From positions 85,594-149,593 of the forward strand of contig JARUPY010000072.1 of NCBI GenBank assembly GCA_029817715.1: 64,000 bases of DNA, in the 5' to 3' direction. This DNA is from Melastoma dodecandrum. Its lineage: Eukaryota > Streptophyta > Magnoliopsida > Myrtales > Melastomataceae. The position numbers were made by a program, and so were the translations under genes. Below the pieces are notes generated by a model. It did not search any database, had not been told where the DNA came from, and was given only the letters and a program-made list of their open reading frames with translations. Of the stretch, positions 47,108 through 57,580 are shown piece after piece. The stretch's first letter is position 1. Each line of letters starts with the position of its first letter.

Positions 47108-49170
47108 ATTGAACTTTAAAGTGATGATTCAACTTATGTTCTCGTCCACTTCTGTCGTTCCTCTAGCGTAGCTTAGTTCCTGTTGCTCAACTTATGTGGC
47201 TCATTTTCAAAGACACAATATAGGCTACAACCATCCGACCATCTAGCCTTCCTCTCTCTCAATCACTATCTTGGGCTATTAGTTATTATGTTATAGGTCT
47301 TAATTAGTCTTATAGCATGTTTGTTTTTCGGAATGGAATTTCGGACGGAATGAAACGAGAAAGGAGAAAAAAATATAGTGATTGAAAATGAAATTGCTTA
47401 AGAAAATGAGCATTCCCTATCATGAGCTAAGGAATGTCCATTCCCTTATTCATTCCATTCTTCTCCCCTTCTCATCTTCATCCTTCAACTAAACACACCA
47501 TTCTCTTAAGCAATTCACTTCTTAGGCATTATATATTTTTTTCCTTCTCATTTTATTCCCTCCGGAATTCCATTTCGGAAACCAAACGGGCTCCTAGTGT
47601 ATTTAGTTATCATCTATTCATTCAATCGACTACAATAGTTTTCTTGTAATTCTTGGTTGTTTTTCCTTATTCAGTTAGTTGTTCCTTCGGGATTGTTTTC
47701 TAAATCTTGGAGATTAGTTTGTTGTTCTGATTTTCTTTACATGATACCAGAGCTCGGGTTGACCTCAAGAGGAACATTGATACTTTCTTGATATGGAAGG
47801 TGTCGGTCGTGTAGTGGGGCTTGAATTGTTAAACCAGTCTAATTATCGTATATGGAAGACTTGTATAAGATCGTACTTGGTTGGGGATGATCTGTGAGAC
47901 TTAAAATAATCAAGGCGAATATAAACAGATTATTCGAGATAACTTCAATCAAGCTCTCGATATGGAGCATTATCGTCAAATTATGGATAGTGAGTGTTTC
48001 GACCTGCGAGTCTTGGAACAGAAAGCCTAACAGTGTTATGGTTTCGAAGAACGTCGTAACAAATGCTGAGGCGTTGAAGAAGTGGAAGCAACTAAATGTG
48101 GAGGTGGAGTTCGGGTTAAAGAGGTGAGAGTTTACTCATTAGAGCTGGTAAATTCTCAACCGTCTCTTCAATGAAAAGAATGGGGTTTGTCTACCGATGT
48201 TCGAGAACAAGTTGACAGCCGCAGATCATTCGGGAACTTTTATCAGAGTACACATCGTTAATTACTTTGATTCAAGGATGAATTCAACAACCGCCGCTTG
48301 AAGAACTAGAAAATCTCTTGTCATCTCAAGAGTCGTTGGTTTTGCAAATGTACGGAACCAATATTATGGATGAGTCCACGAACATGTTGTTTGTGGAGAA
48401 AGAAGACACTTATAGAGTAAAGAGGATGATGAATCAAGGTATTTCAAAACATTCTAACATGCCAAAAAAAAAAATATTCAGATGCAAAAGGCAGATCATA
48501 TCAAGAAAATTTGTCGAGTTAAGTTAAAGGCTGGAAATTTTGTGGGTTCTTTCGACTGTGGTGAGAAGTCCGACCATCAAATGGAGGCAGATTGGAAAGG
48601 ATGTTTTCATGTTTATGTGATGAGCTTGGGAGTTGGACAAGCGGCTGAAAAAACAACTGATCAACATGGAATGAATTGTTGATTTGGTTTGCGGTCGCCA
48701 TATTACCGGATCACTGCGAATAACGAGGTACACAAAATTCAACAAGAAGGAATATAATTGGCGACTACACAAGAAGTCGGTTGACAATAACGACGAATCT
48801 GCATGACTTTTGCTCTTACCCCTCATGTCGCTTAGGAATGCATATGGCTTCGAAGACTATTTGAGGATCTATATAAGCACATTAATCGATTCCTATTCAT
48901 GGAGATAACCTAAGTACAATTACGCCGACATTAAATCATGTATTCCATGCCAGGACGAAACATATGGAGCTCGAACATCACTTTGTTTATGAGACGGTGT
49001 TCGATGGAATTATTAACATGATTGGAGTAAATAGTTAAGAGAATAGTGGTAACCTCTTTACGAAGTCATTTCCGAAGACCTGCAATTAAAGTTGGGATTA
49101 ATTCAGCAAACATCACTTTAACTGGGAGTGTTGAATTTTGAAGTGATGCTTCACTCAAGACAATGTTATT
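47108..49170 (+). mobile_element. Gutted copia element, same family as 36098-40735
   Basis: The 5' LTR (about 47108-47741, enlarged by a MITE) is followed by a primer site with two changes (TGATACCAGAGC, 47742-47753). The gag start at 47793 (QSNYRIWKTC, SYLVGDDL) closely matches gag of the intact-length element. Further pieces read gag (NAEALKKWKQL near 48067), the segment before the zinc knuckle (SSQESLVLQM, 48318), and the end of RNase H (ARTKHMELEHHFV, near 48953). A polypurine tract (ACTGGGAG, 49121-49128) and the first 40 or so bases of a 3' LTR (from 49129) close it. Protease, integrase and reverse transcriptase are missing, and stops abound. Confidence 0.85.
47313..47596. mobile_element. 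MITE nested in the copia LTR
   Basis: Left arm 47313-47402 (ATGTTTGTTTTTCGGAATGG onward) and right arm about 47510-47596 are inverted copies with terminal CGTTTGGTTT-type sequence, 284 bp in all, AT-rich and non-coding. Removing it leaves an LTR of about 350 bp, close to the 296-300 bp of the other family member. TIR style suggests a hAT- or Harbinger-type MITE; the superfamily cannot be fixed without a clear target duplication. Confidence 0.7.
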
Positions 49171-49297
49171 GGGACCCCTCACCCCAAAAAGGGTGCCGGT
49201 TTGGGTCCGTACTACTGCGCGCTTGATGCTGGAATTGGTAGTGTGACAACTCAGTTCGTTTCTACACTAATCCTTTGTGGGCTCAACCCGGTCCCCC

Positions 49298-49415
49298 GAA
49301 GTTCCAATGACCTCGAATCTCGGTATCATAAGTCAAGGGACCGAACCGAACTGCACGAAGTTTCAATGACCTCGAGTCTCGATATCATAAGTCAAGGGAC
49401 CGGACCGAACTGCAC
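49298..49415. repeat. 59-bp tandem duplication
   Basis: 49298-49356 and 49357-49415 are adjacent direct copies (each GAAGTT.CAATGACCTCGA ... CCGAACTGCAC) with four or so mismatches. It lies just outside the truncated 3' LTR. Confidence 0.85.
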
Positions 49416-50905
49416 GCTAGTCTTTCTGCGACCGACCTCACGTTACAAACTAGGAACAATGAGCTGGCATGTCGCCGTGGGGGGACAAAATCGCTGACTC
49501 CTTAAAACACTCCCGTGGCTGTCACTATGGCACATGTATTTTGATCCTTCATCATTTGTCAAAGGAGGGCCGTTTCATTTTGTTTCATTGGTCAAGTCAC
49601 AAATTTTGGCATCTACAACATGGATGGTCTGTTTCTGGACAAAACTTATGCGGCCGTCTGAAGAACAAAGGAAACTTTCCTACATCAAACGACGGGGTCA
49701 AACGAAAGTCACATCATCATAGGGGGGGGGGGGACAAAGCCCTCAGAAACGCGTTTTAAGGTCCGTCTTAGTGAAAGTTTCCCTACATTAGCTGACGGGA
49801 GATTAGTGTGTGTTTAATTAATCTTTGGGAAACTTGACCCGAGTTAGCGAAACGGCACATGAGATCCGGATGCTACAGCTCTTACGAATACTTATTCGGC
49901 CACAAGAGTCCTGCAGATTCGTCGTTACAAGTTTTCTTGCATTGAGGATAAGCGAAGTCCCCCTTATGCGGGACTCTTCCAATGAAGGGACGCTTTGTCT
50001 CGTGTCACAACAAGGAGGGGAGGGTTTCGCAATGTCTTTCTGGTTTTTCCGATGTAGTTTTGCGGTTTAGGGTATCATAGTCGATACTCGGACACGGCAA
50101 ACGACAATCCAAATGGATTCCTTCCGTGGCGGTTCTTAATCTCCGGCAGTAGGGCAGTTCGGTTGGTTGGGTTTTCGTCATTCCATATGTCAAAAGAAAA
50201 GGACTAACACGCTTCTTCTTCCCCAAGTCCACCGTCTCATACTTAGGATGCTTCTTATTTTCGGACGATCTCTTCAATAACCGTCTCCAAGATTATGGGA
50301 CCCATGTGCGTCCTACCTAGTCGCGATCTCGCGAAATGCTTTCACTATTGGAGTTCAAAATGAACATTTCAGTCTCGTCCATATCAAGCACATGACCACG
50401 TATCAAGCAATATATTTCCCGATTCATTCCCCAAATTAGGTCAGAAGACACTCAACTCATCCTTATTTCTGCACAAGAAAAGCACTCGAATGGAAATGTC
50501 TGGTTGTACTGATGAAGGAGATGAACCTTCATAGAGAGGGAAAAGGAAACGAAACATGAGTGTAGTAGAGAATAATCACTCAAGTTCTCGATGAAGTGTT
50601 TCCTTATTCATCTTCTTCTAGACCGAAATGCCGGTTGGCATATCCTTTATCATGATATTCACGAACACGTCCGAAAAAGGGTTCATTGCACATCTCATCA
50701 AAGAAAAGAATGATGGGTGTGAGGATTAATTACCTTTCCACTCAAAAAGAGGAGAGACATCCTTAAAATGGCATGTGAGACCAAGACATTTCCTTTCCTT
50801 ACATCCCATTCCCATACCCCTCCCCCCACATGTCCACATGGATAATTAGGCAAAAAGTGCTTACAGACCCATCACCATTTTCCTCCCAAACTCTTTCTTT
50901 TTCCC

Positions 50906-51247
50906 TTATTTTAAACTTGTTAACTTATAAAGAATGTGACTAGGTTTTCCCGTAATTCTCATGCCCACAAATTGAAAGCAACTTGGGATTTTCTTTCTGG
51001 AGGGGGTGGGGAATTCCCCCGAAAATGATCTAATGTCATTGTCGACCACACATGCAATTGGAGAAAGACATTGTGGAATAGTTCCCCCATGTAATGAACG
51101 AGCCGGCCAAAAGAATAGCCCTAACAACATAGTGACAAAAAACAGTGTCAACATTGGCAACAAATAAAAAGCAATTGTGTGTTTTAGACCCATTAGTTCA
51201 GATGGGGGTTTTGCATCTGGTGTCTTAAACATGATTTTGAGATCCAA
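50906..51247 (-). CDS. Hypothetical small membrane protein ORF
   Basis: An open frame of 113 codons, divergent from the C2H2 gene. From an internal Met at residue 19 it would begin with a hydrophobic segment (FYLLPMLTLFFVTMLLGLFF) that could be a signal anchor, followed by a Cys- and Ser-containing tail. I recognise no family, and no supporting exon or second copy was found. It may be chance. Confidence 0.2.
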   Translation of the reverse strand: MDLKIMFKTPDAKPPSELMGLKHTIAFYLLPMLTLFFVTMLLGLFFWPARSLHGGTIPQCLSPIACVVDNDIRSFSGEFPTPSRKKIPSCFQFVGMRITGKPSHILYKLTSLK

Positions 51248-51523
51248 TTTTATAGATTAAATTGAAAAGAAAAGATTTAAACAATGAATCGAATCATAGT
51301 TTTAAAATGTTATAAAGATCGTTGTGAACTTGTCCCACAATCACCAATTTCCCACATATCGAATTCCTTTTTAACAACCCAAAATTGCTTCCCCCGACCT
51401 CTAAGTTCACCCATTCGTGGTCTTTCAAACTTTCCTTTGCCTTCCAAACCTATCCAGTTTTTTGTGTCTTTCCACTCTTTGCTTCTTGAGGTTTTTGGGG
51501 TTTTTTTTTTGGGTTTGGGGGGC

Positions 51524-52129
51524 ATGGAAGTGGAGAAAGGGCACTCCTCGGAGTCATCTGCCAATGAAGAGGGCGATCGGCTGGCCGTGGATCTTCAGGA
51601 AGAGGAGGAAGATGGTGCCAAGCGCTCGTACGGTTGCATGTTCTGCAAGCGAGGGTTCACGAATGCTCAGGCCTTAGGAGGCCACATGAACATTCACCGC
51701 AAGGATCGGGTAAAAGGCAAGGGTCATCTACATCATCTGAATCAGGTGCCAGTCTCCTCTACTAATGATGGGAAGAAAACCCTGTCCGACGTGGTTAACG
51801 GCCTCATCGATCCCGAGCAGGTAGGCGGAGAGAGATCGTATCCTATGAGTCAATACGCGAGTCGGGTGCAACGGAGCATTGCCGATCAGAACAAGCTTTT
51901 TCAGACTCCGGCAGCAAGCCCCATTAGCCCTAAACATAAACGTAGTTTTATGGAGAGCGATTTCTCGGTAAGAATTCCGCAATCACTTGGGAGAACTGAC
52001 CGTGGCTTCTTGGATGATGGTTTGAGTTTGCACATCGGTCTGTCGGCAAGTCCCGACTGTAAGGAGCCCAAAGTTTGCCACAAGAAGAGCGAGATAGACT
52101 TGGAGCTCCGACTCGGTCGAGATCCTTAA
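51524..52129 (+). CDS. Single-C2H2 zinc finger repressor (SUPERMAN/TAC1-like)
   Basis: Intronless gene, 201 residues from the Met at 51524; upstream in-frame codons read AT-rich leader and were not used. One plant-type C2H2 finger spans about residues 38-58 (C38, C41, H54, H58) with the DNA-binding QALGGH signature at 49-54 and the [16 protein letters not shown] context seen in SUPERMAN and TAC1 relatives. The C terminus ends in IDLELRLG, an EAR-type LxLxL repression motif (193-197). An acidic, Ser-rich N terminus precedes the finger. The expected role is a nuclear transcriptional repressor; the developmental function cannot be told. A copia element starts about 140 bp after its stop and may truncate or extend the 3' UTR. 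Confidence 0.9.
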   Translation: MEVEKGHSSESSANEEGDRLAVDLQEEEEDGAKRSYGCMFCKRGFTNAQALGGHMNIHRKDRVKGKGHLHHLNQVPVSSTNDGKKTLSDVVNGLIDPEQVGGERSYPMSQYASRVQRSIADQNKLFQTPAASPISPKHKRSFMESDFSVRIPQSLGRTDRGFLDDGLSLHIGLSASPDCKEPKVCHKKSEIDLELRLGRDP

Positions 52130-52267
52130 TTCCGAAACTCGATAGCTTCTATAAAGGGAATCATTCCGAAATCCCCGATACAGAAGTATACGATGTACAT
52201 ACCGAGATCCTTCGTTTGAGAAGACCCGATCGCAAGAGGCTTGGCATAGCCCGGACGCATTATTTTA

Positions 52268-52640
52268 TAAGGAACAAAGCAAGGCTGTGAAATGAATAAA
52301 ACTCAACAAAAGATAGTGCAGTAGACACCGGACCAAGAATCAGAGGTGACAAGAAAAGAAAACAGAGAAAAAGAAGAAGAAAAAGAAGGGAGAGAAGAAG
52401 AAGAAAACGACAGACAAAACAAAATTCATTGAATTGTATTTCTGTTTTGTGCTGATCGATCATCGCTGTATATTGTGGTACTTATAACCACTCAGGAAAT
52501 CAACCAACCGAATCAACAAACACCCCGCAAGTCGATCTTATCTATTTGCTAATAAGCTACCGCTGGGCTTGGCTACTGCTATATGTGCTGACATGTTGGG
52601 GCTGCTGCTATATGTGCTGGCTCGACCCGCTAGTTCAATA
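52268..52640 (-). repeat. 3' LTR of the deleted copia element
   Basis: About 373 bp matching 54840-55227 throughout, with scattered substitutions and a short gap in the purine-rich AAGAAGAAG tract. Its right edge lacks the terminal TGTTGG found in the other LTR, consistent with a deletion that cut into it. Confidence 0.9.
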
Positions 52641-53226
52641 TTCTATATTGAATATTCTCCTCCCCAGTCTGACCTGACTGTAATAATAGAAGACTGATAT
52701 TGATTGAGAATCATTGTTTGAAACTGAATGAAAGCAGACATGGCTTGGGATTTGTCACGAAGAAAGTATTTCCAAGTATAGCGAGTTGCATCATCTATAA
52801 ATAGTATGAAATATCGATCCCCAGTAACAGAAGGAACAGGGGATGGTCCCCATAAGTCTGTATGAATAAGTTGAAAAGGTTATGAATAAGTTGAAAAGGG
52901 TCACTAGCATGAGAGGGAGAAAGAGGAAAGGATAATTGATGATGTTTGCTCATGGCACAAGCTTGACAGAAAGGTAACTCAGCTTGTTTAAACGGTTGAT
53001 TACACACTAACAAAACACGACGCAAGATTTCAGAATTTGAATGTGCCAACCGAGAATGCCACTTTGTGACATCCACAATAGGTGATGTTGTAGTAGTCAT
53101 GGCAGACGGCTCAGGAGAAGCTTGTTCTGTAAATTGAGTATTGCACTGGAAAGTGGATGTGTTTGTGGAGAGCTGTGGGAGACGGTTGAGGTCAGGAGGA
53201 GACGGAGAAGGAAGTTGGTAAAGTCC

Positions 53227-54808
53227 CTAAGTCATCGGCCCCTGGAGGAGTGTGTGTTTGGTTCGCTTGTCCTTAACAAAACAAGTATCAGAATGAAATT
53301 CAATAAACACATCATTATCTCTGCATAATTGGGAGACACTAAGAAGTTTCCTAGATAAGCGATGAGTATGAAGAATTTGAGGAAGGAAAAGTGGACCAGA
53401 AGCAGTTTGAAGAAGACCTGTACCAATATGGGAAATATTAACATTACTGTCATTCCCAATAAAAACAAAGGACTCACCTTGATAGGGTACCACAGTATGC
53501 AAATCAGATGTGGATGGTGTCACATGGTTTGTAGCACCAGAATCTAGTGTCCAGTCACCAGAGAAAGAAGGCCTGTGATCGTGAGTATAAGAAAGAATAG
53601 GCTGGGTAGAGGGTGAGCGAACAGATTCAGAGGGAGAAGTTGGAAATATAGGAGTTTGTATGAGTGGGGGAAAGGGTTGAAAAGTTGTGAAGTGTGTCTG
53701 AGGTGGTATCTGTGGTGGGGTCTGATAGTGTGTCAGAGGTGGTGCCTGATATGAGGTATTCAGACGGTGAAAGCAGTTTAGAGCAGTATGACCCAGTTTG
53801 AAGCAGATTTGGCATTTTGGCTTAGAACTAAAGGAAGGTCTGTTACTCCATCGAGGGTAGGTAGTTGTTGGGTCTCGGTGGAGGTCTACCAAGAAGACCA
53901 GAAGCGAATAGAGATGAGTATGGAGTAGTGGTAACCTGAGAACCAGGCTTTGGAGAAATGTAAGGTAACATCTCAGGTTTGTGGGTATTATAGGGTGATG
54001 GTTTGTTTCTGGTCTGAGGTCTGACCACACTAGAGTGTAATGAAGACAGTTGTACCTGAGGAATGTAGCTGTCCAACACCAGACACTTCTCCAACCGTAC
54101 CTCAAAATTCAGAAGTAGCTGGTGACCTTCCTCCAAAGAAGGCTGATCTGCTCTGCTATATATCGCAGTAACGACCGCATCATATTCAGTTGGTAAACCT
54201 TCTAACATGTACCAAACGTAATCCCTATCGCTTACAGCCTCCCCCACTGCACTCAACTGATTTGCCAAATTCTTCAGAGAACACGGATACTGTTGCATTG
54301 TCCGTCCTTCTTTCCGTAATTGATGCATTTGCATTCGAAAAGTTATTACCCGCGTGGTTGAGGAAGATTCGTACTTGTTCTTCAAAGCTTCCCATACTTC
54401 ACATGAAATTTTGCAGCACACAACAAGACTCAAAGGTTCTGAAGTTAGAGAAGAAAACAACAAGCTCATGATGGACTTATCAGTGCGTTGCCACTACCGA
54501 TAATCTGGGTTGAGAGTGTGCAGATCAGTATCCAAGTATTGAGGTGGTGGGTGTGTCTGTCTGAAAACGAAGTCCTCAAAACCTCCTGCGATGATGGCAG
54601 CTAGTACTTGACCTTTCCACAACGGATAGTTTCCATCGTCCAGTTTCACCAGTGATGTAAACACCCCAGCTGGAATCTGCATATGGGAGGAATTTCCTGT
54701 CACACCTTGTTGAGACAAAGCAGATTGCGAACCAGACAATGGGGTGAACGAAACTGGGTTTGGAGAATTCAATTCTTCTGCCATATTAAAGTATCCCAGG
54801 CCAACCAA
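53227..54808 (-). pseudogene. Copia gag-protease remnant
   Basis: Reading frames on the minus strand cover gag (NYPLWKGQVLAAI, YDAVVTAIYSRADQPSLEE), a CCHC knuckle and the protease active-site region DSGATNHV. They are broken by a stop near 54494 and a frame change near 53850-54100. The knuckle and protease style recalls the Ale/Retrofit lineage; I offer that only as likely. Confidence 0.85.
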
Positions 54809-54839
54809 GCAATTTAAGCTACTTGGCGCTCTGATACCA

Positions 54840-55227
54840 TGAGGAACAAAGCAACGCTGTGAAATGAATAAAACTCAACAAAAGGTAGTGCTGTAGACAC
54901 CAGGCCAAGAATCAGAGGTGACCAAGAAAAGAAAACAGAGAAGAAGAAGGTGACGAAGAAAAAGAAGGGAGAGAAGTAGAAGAAAACGACAGGCAAAATA
55001 AAATTCACTGAATTGTATTTCTGTTTTGTGGTGATCTATTATCGATGTACATTGTGGTACGTATAACCATTCAGGGAATCAACCAACCAAATCAACAAAC
55101 ACCCCGTCAATCAATTTTATCTATTTGCTAATAAGCTGTCGTTGGGCTGGGCTACTGCTATATGTGCTGACATGCTGGGGCTGCTGCTATATGTGCTGGC
55201 TCGGCCCACTAGTTCAATAGTCCAACA
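54840..55227 (-). repeat. 5' LTR of the deleted copia element
   Basis: 388 bp with TGAGGAAC.. and ..CCAACA ends on the plus strand. The tRNA primer site lies immediately to its left (54828-54839). Confidence 0.92.
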
Positions 55228-56099
55228 TTTTCCATAGATGGGGCAGTCATCACTTCTAATTCATCTTTATCAGATTTGTTGTCTTAAGCAAAAGTATGTT
55301 CAATTTAGTCGGCCCATTTGATTATTTCATACTATTTGTTTTCACCCTCTTATCCCTCAGAATTGGATCGTCTGACTGTATGATGCACTCAGATGCAAAT
55401 GAAATTACTGAATTTTCAATGAAGAATCTACGCTATATTCATGTCATAGGGTTTCAGCTTCTCCTAGCTCTCTTTGCGATGACAGTCTTCTCGTACACGG
55501 CTGCAATCGACGTCGGCCTACGCTGGCATGGCCGGAGTATCCTTTACGATCCGGAGACGTGTCTGACAAAGCAGAAAACTCTATGTCTGTGTTCAATATA
55601 ATATTCGTGGTGAAATCTCCAAAGTTAATATCAAACCAAACTCTCCTTCTTTTATTTCCTTAAACATTGTTTTCCCTCATCTTTCATAAAAATATGCCCA
55701 TATTTGGCTAATCACATAAATATCGAAAGGAAATCATTTTGTTAATTTCAGGTTATTACAATCGATCCACTTCAATCCAACATAATGTTACGAAATTGGT
55801 CAAGTGGGTCCAAATGGTAAGTTGGACTTGGTACATTTCTCTTTTAAGGGCCATCCAATCTGAAGTCCAACCATTGAAGAGAAAATGTCTGCCCTAATCC
55901 AACACAGCTATCTATTTGCTTGGTAATAGTTTCCGGCGAAACTTCTACGATCAGACCCGCCATGTTCAACCGCTCGGAAGCTTCCTGTTCGAGCTCTTCC
56001 GCGGTCATAGCAAACGGGGAAACGCCACCAGGATCCATACAAGTTGTTTCAACCCTAGTTCTGCCTGGACATCAAGGAAGCAGATGAAAGAGACTGGAA
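55228..56099. other. Gene-free stretch between two retroelements
   Basis: No gene recognised. Two open frames look slightly coding-like but match nothing I know: plus 55296-55601 with one hydrophobic segment (FQLLLALFAMTVFSYTAAI), and minus 55844-56038 (AEELEQEASERLNMAG). Either could be a fragment of a host gene. Confidence 0.4.
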
Positions 56100-56401
56100 T
56101 GTTACAAATAGCAAGAGGGTTTAAAAGCTAGCAATTAGGTGAAGAATCTCAACTCTATTTAAGGCGTTGGCCCAGGCCTTTTCTATCCGGTGTGGGACTA
56201 TCCCAACACCTCGGATTTGTCCGGGGGTCGGGCGCCCTCGTTCGGAATTTTTGTCCGACAGGACGAATCTGGCTCTGATACCATGTTATAAATCGTGTCG
56301 GGGTACCCCTTTACCTAAAAGCTAGCAATTAGGTGGAGGGTCCCAACTCTATTTAAGGCGTTGGCCCAAGCCTTTTCTATTCGGTATGGGACTATCCAAC
56401 A
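56100..56401 (-). mobile_element. TRIM-like miniature LTR retrotransposon
   Basis: Only 302 bp. The terminal repeats are 56284-56401 (118 bp, 5' on the minus strand) and 56100-56208 (109 bp), both with TGTTGG..ACA-type ends, sharing AAAAGCTAGCAATTAGGTG and CTATTTAAGGCGTTGGCCCA. Directly inside the 5' repeat lies a perfect 13-base initiator-Met primer site (minus-strand TGGTATCAGAGCC, 56271-56283). The internal part is about 75 bp and non-coding, with a purine-rich stretch before the 3' repeat. This is the defining layout of a terminal-repeat retrotransposon in miniature. No 5-bp target duplication is evident. Each repeat contains a TATTTAAGG TATA-like box. Confidence 0.8.
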
Positions 56402-57580
56402 TCAATCATCATCATCAACGACAACCACTCGTGAAGGGTCAATTTGGGTGGTTGGTTTGGAGGTTTCTTCTCCACGTGGGACTGAGAAACCGAGAGTGGT
56501 TTTAAAGGGGAGTGAGGGGACTTCTCTTGGTTCGGGATTCATAGTTTCTTAACATCATTTCCTTGAAATGCAACCTCCCAAATTCTCCTACGGAACAAAC
56601 ACTGCACCCTAAAATGCTACATGGAAGATATCGTGCACGTTCCTTTTTTCAGCACCGCGACCGATTTCGCGGTAAACCATAAAAGAAGAAAAGTATTTTT
56701 TTTTCGAATTTTTATAGTTCAGTCGATCATGAATCATTTTCCGATCGATCTTAAAAGAAGAAACTTTTTAAAGTTTTTTTAACTTAGGTCCATTGCGATC
56801 CAATTGGCAGTCGACCCTTCTTTTCATGAAAGTTCCTACATATGCCTGACTACTGCGAGGCCGTGCTGAGGGAGAAGGCAGAGGGTCGGCGGGAGGAAGG
56901 GGCTGAGGGAACTGGCTTTGCGGGGGACGAGGCTAGGAAGCGTGCGGAGGAGAAGGCCGCCGAGCTCGGGAAGAGGAAATGGGACGGCGGGGTTTATGCT
57001 GAGCTGAGGAAGGGGCTGTACAAGGAGGCATGCGACATGCTCGGGATGGAGAGGAGGGTCGTGGTTGCCGCCACCGCTCTGTCGGCTGGCCGGAGCAATA
57101 TGTAGATCTAGGTCGTGTCTGACTTAAGGCAAACCGTTAGTATCATTGAACAAACTGTTGTTGCATCTGGCAGAGGTGGAATCGGTATTGTAATAATTTT
57201 GATTGTTCTCATGATCGATCAGCAGTGATTGATCCATCATGTTGCAATGAAGCATGATTGAGATCTTCAAGCAAAAATGCTGCAGAGAAATCCCAGGAAG
57301 ACCCGGATTGAACAATACCTCTAAAACAACTGTTTCTAGATGAACTGTTTAGCCGACAGACCAGCCAAATTGGCATGCGAAAGGGATCACCCATCTCTAA
57401 TTGGGAGAACCCAAAAAGTAAAACAAACTCCTGGGATGGCAAATCAGGAAGATGGGAAGAACCAAAGTTGTTTGTTTGAACACATGGAACAACAACAATG
57501 GGGATGACGATGATGATGCAAAACTTGCTATGACCTAAGTAACACTTGGTAACAAACTGCCCATTCGCCGTCGACCGTGT
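56402..57580. other. Gene-free stretch with one GC-rich ORF
   Basis: This is the downstream flank of the HR-like lesion-inducing gene and AT-rich sequence. The one coding-like item (56842-57105) is listed separately. Confidence 0.5.
56842..57105 (+). CDS. Hypothetical charged helical protein ORF
   Basis: 87 codons, GC-rich in an AT-rich setting. The product would be dominated by Glu, Lys, Arg and Ala with heptad-like spacing (ARKRAEEKAAELGKRKW), so probably helical, then GGVYAELRKGLYKEACDMLG. No family recognised; no promoter or splice partner found. The composition suggests a real gene fragment, possibly the last exon of a decayed gene, rather than random DNA. Confidence 0.25.
   Translation: MPDYCEAVLREKAEGRREEGAEGTGFAGDEARKRAEEKAAELGKRKWDGGVYAELRKGLYKEACDMLGMERRVVVAATALSAGRSNM

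Larger units (their letters stand above)
49171..51523. other. Gene-poor stretch upstream of the C2H2 gene
   Basis: No firm gene. It holds a 59-bp tandem duplication (listed), a G-run at 49722-49731 and several incidental open frames. The final few hundred bases should contain the promoter of the C2H2 gene. Confidence 0.55.
52268..55227 (-). mobile_element. Copia retrotransposon with large pol deletion
   Basis: Minus-strand element of about 2.96 kb, a different lineage from the 36098-40735 element. The 5' LTR is at 54840-55227 and the 3' LTR at 52268-52640. A perfect primer site (minus-strand TGGTATCAGAGC) directly follows the 5' LTR. Internal order: gag (54784 down to about 53850, with a stop near 54494), zinc knuckle (CQICFKLGHTALNC), protease (TLDSGATNHVTP), GAG-pre-integrase (WHSRLAHSNSE) and only the start of integrase, which stops at a WGGEY-coding motif near 52650. 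There it runs straight into the 3' LTR, whose first few bases and polypurine tract are also lost. Most of integrase, all of RT and RNase H are absent. Confidence 0.9.

Noticed and set aside
49171..49500. Possible structural RNA gene after the truncated LTR
   Set aside because: Looked for tRNA-like arms and box sequences because of the GC-rich start; none fold or match. The region is better explained by the 59-bp tandem duplication.
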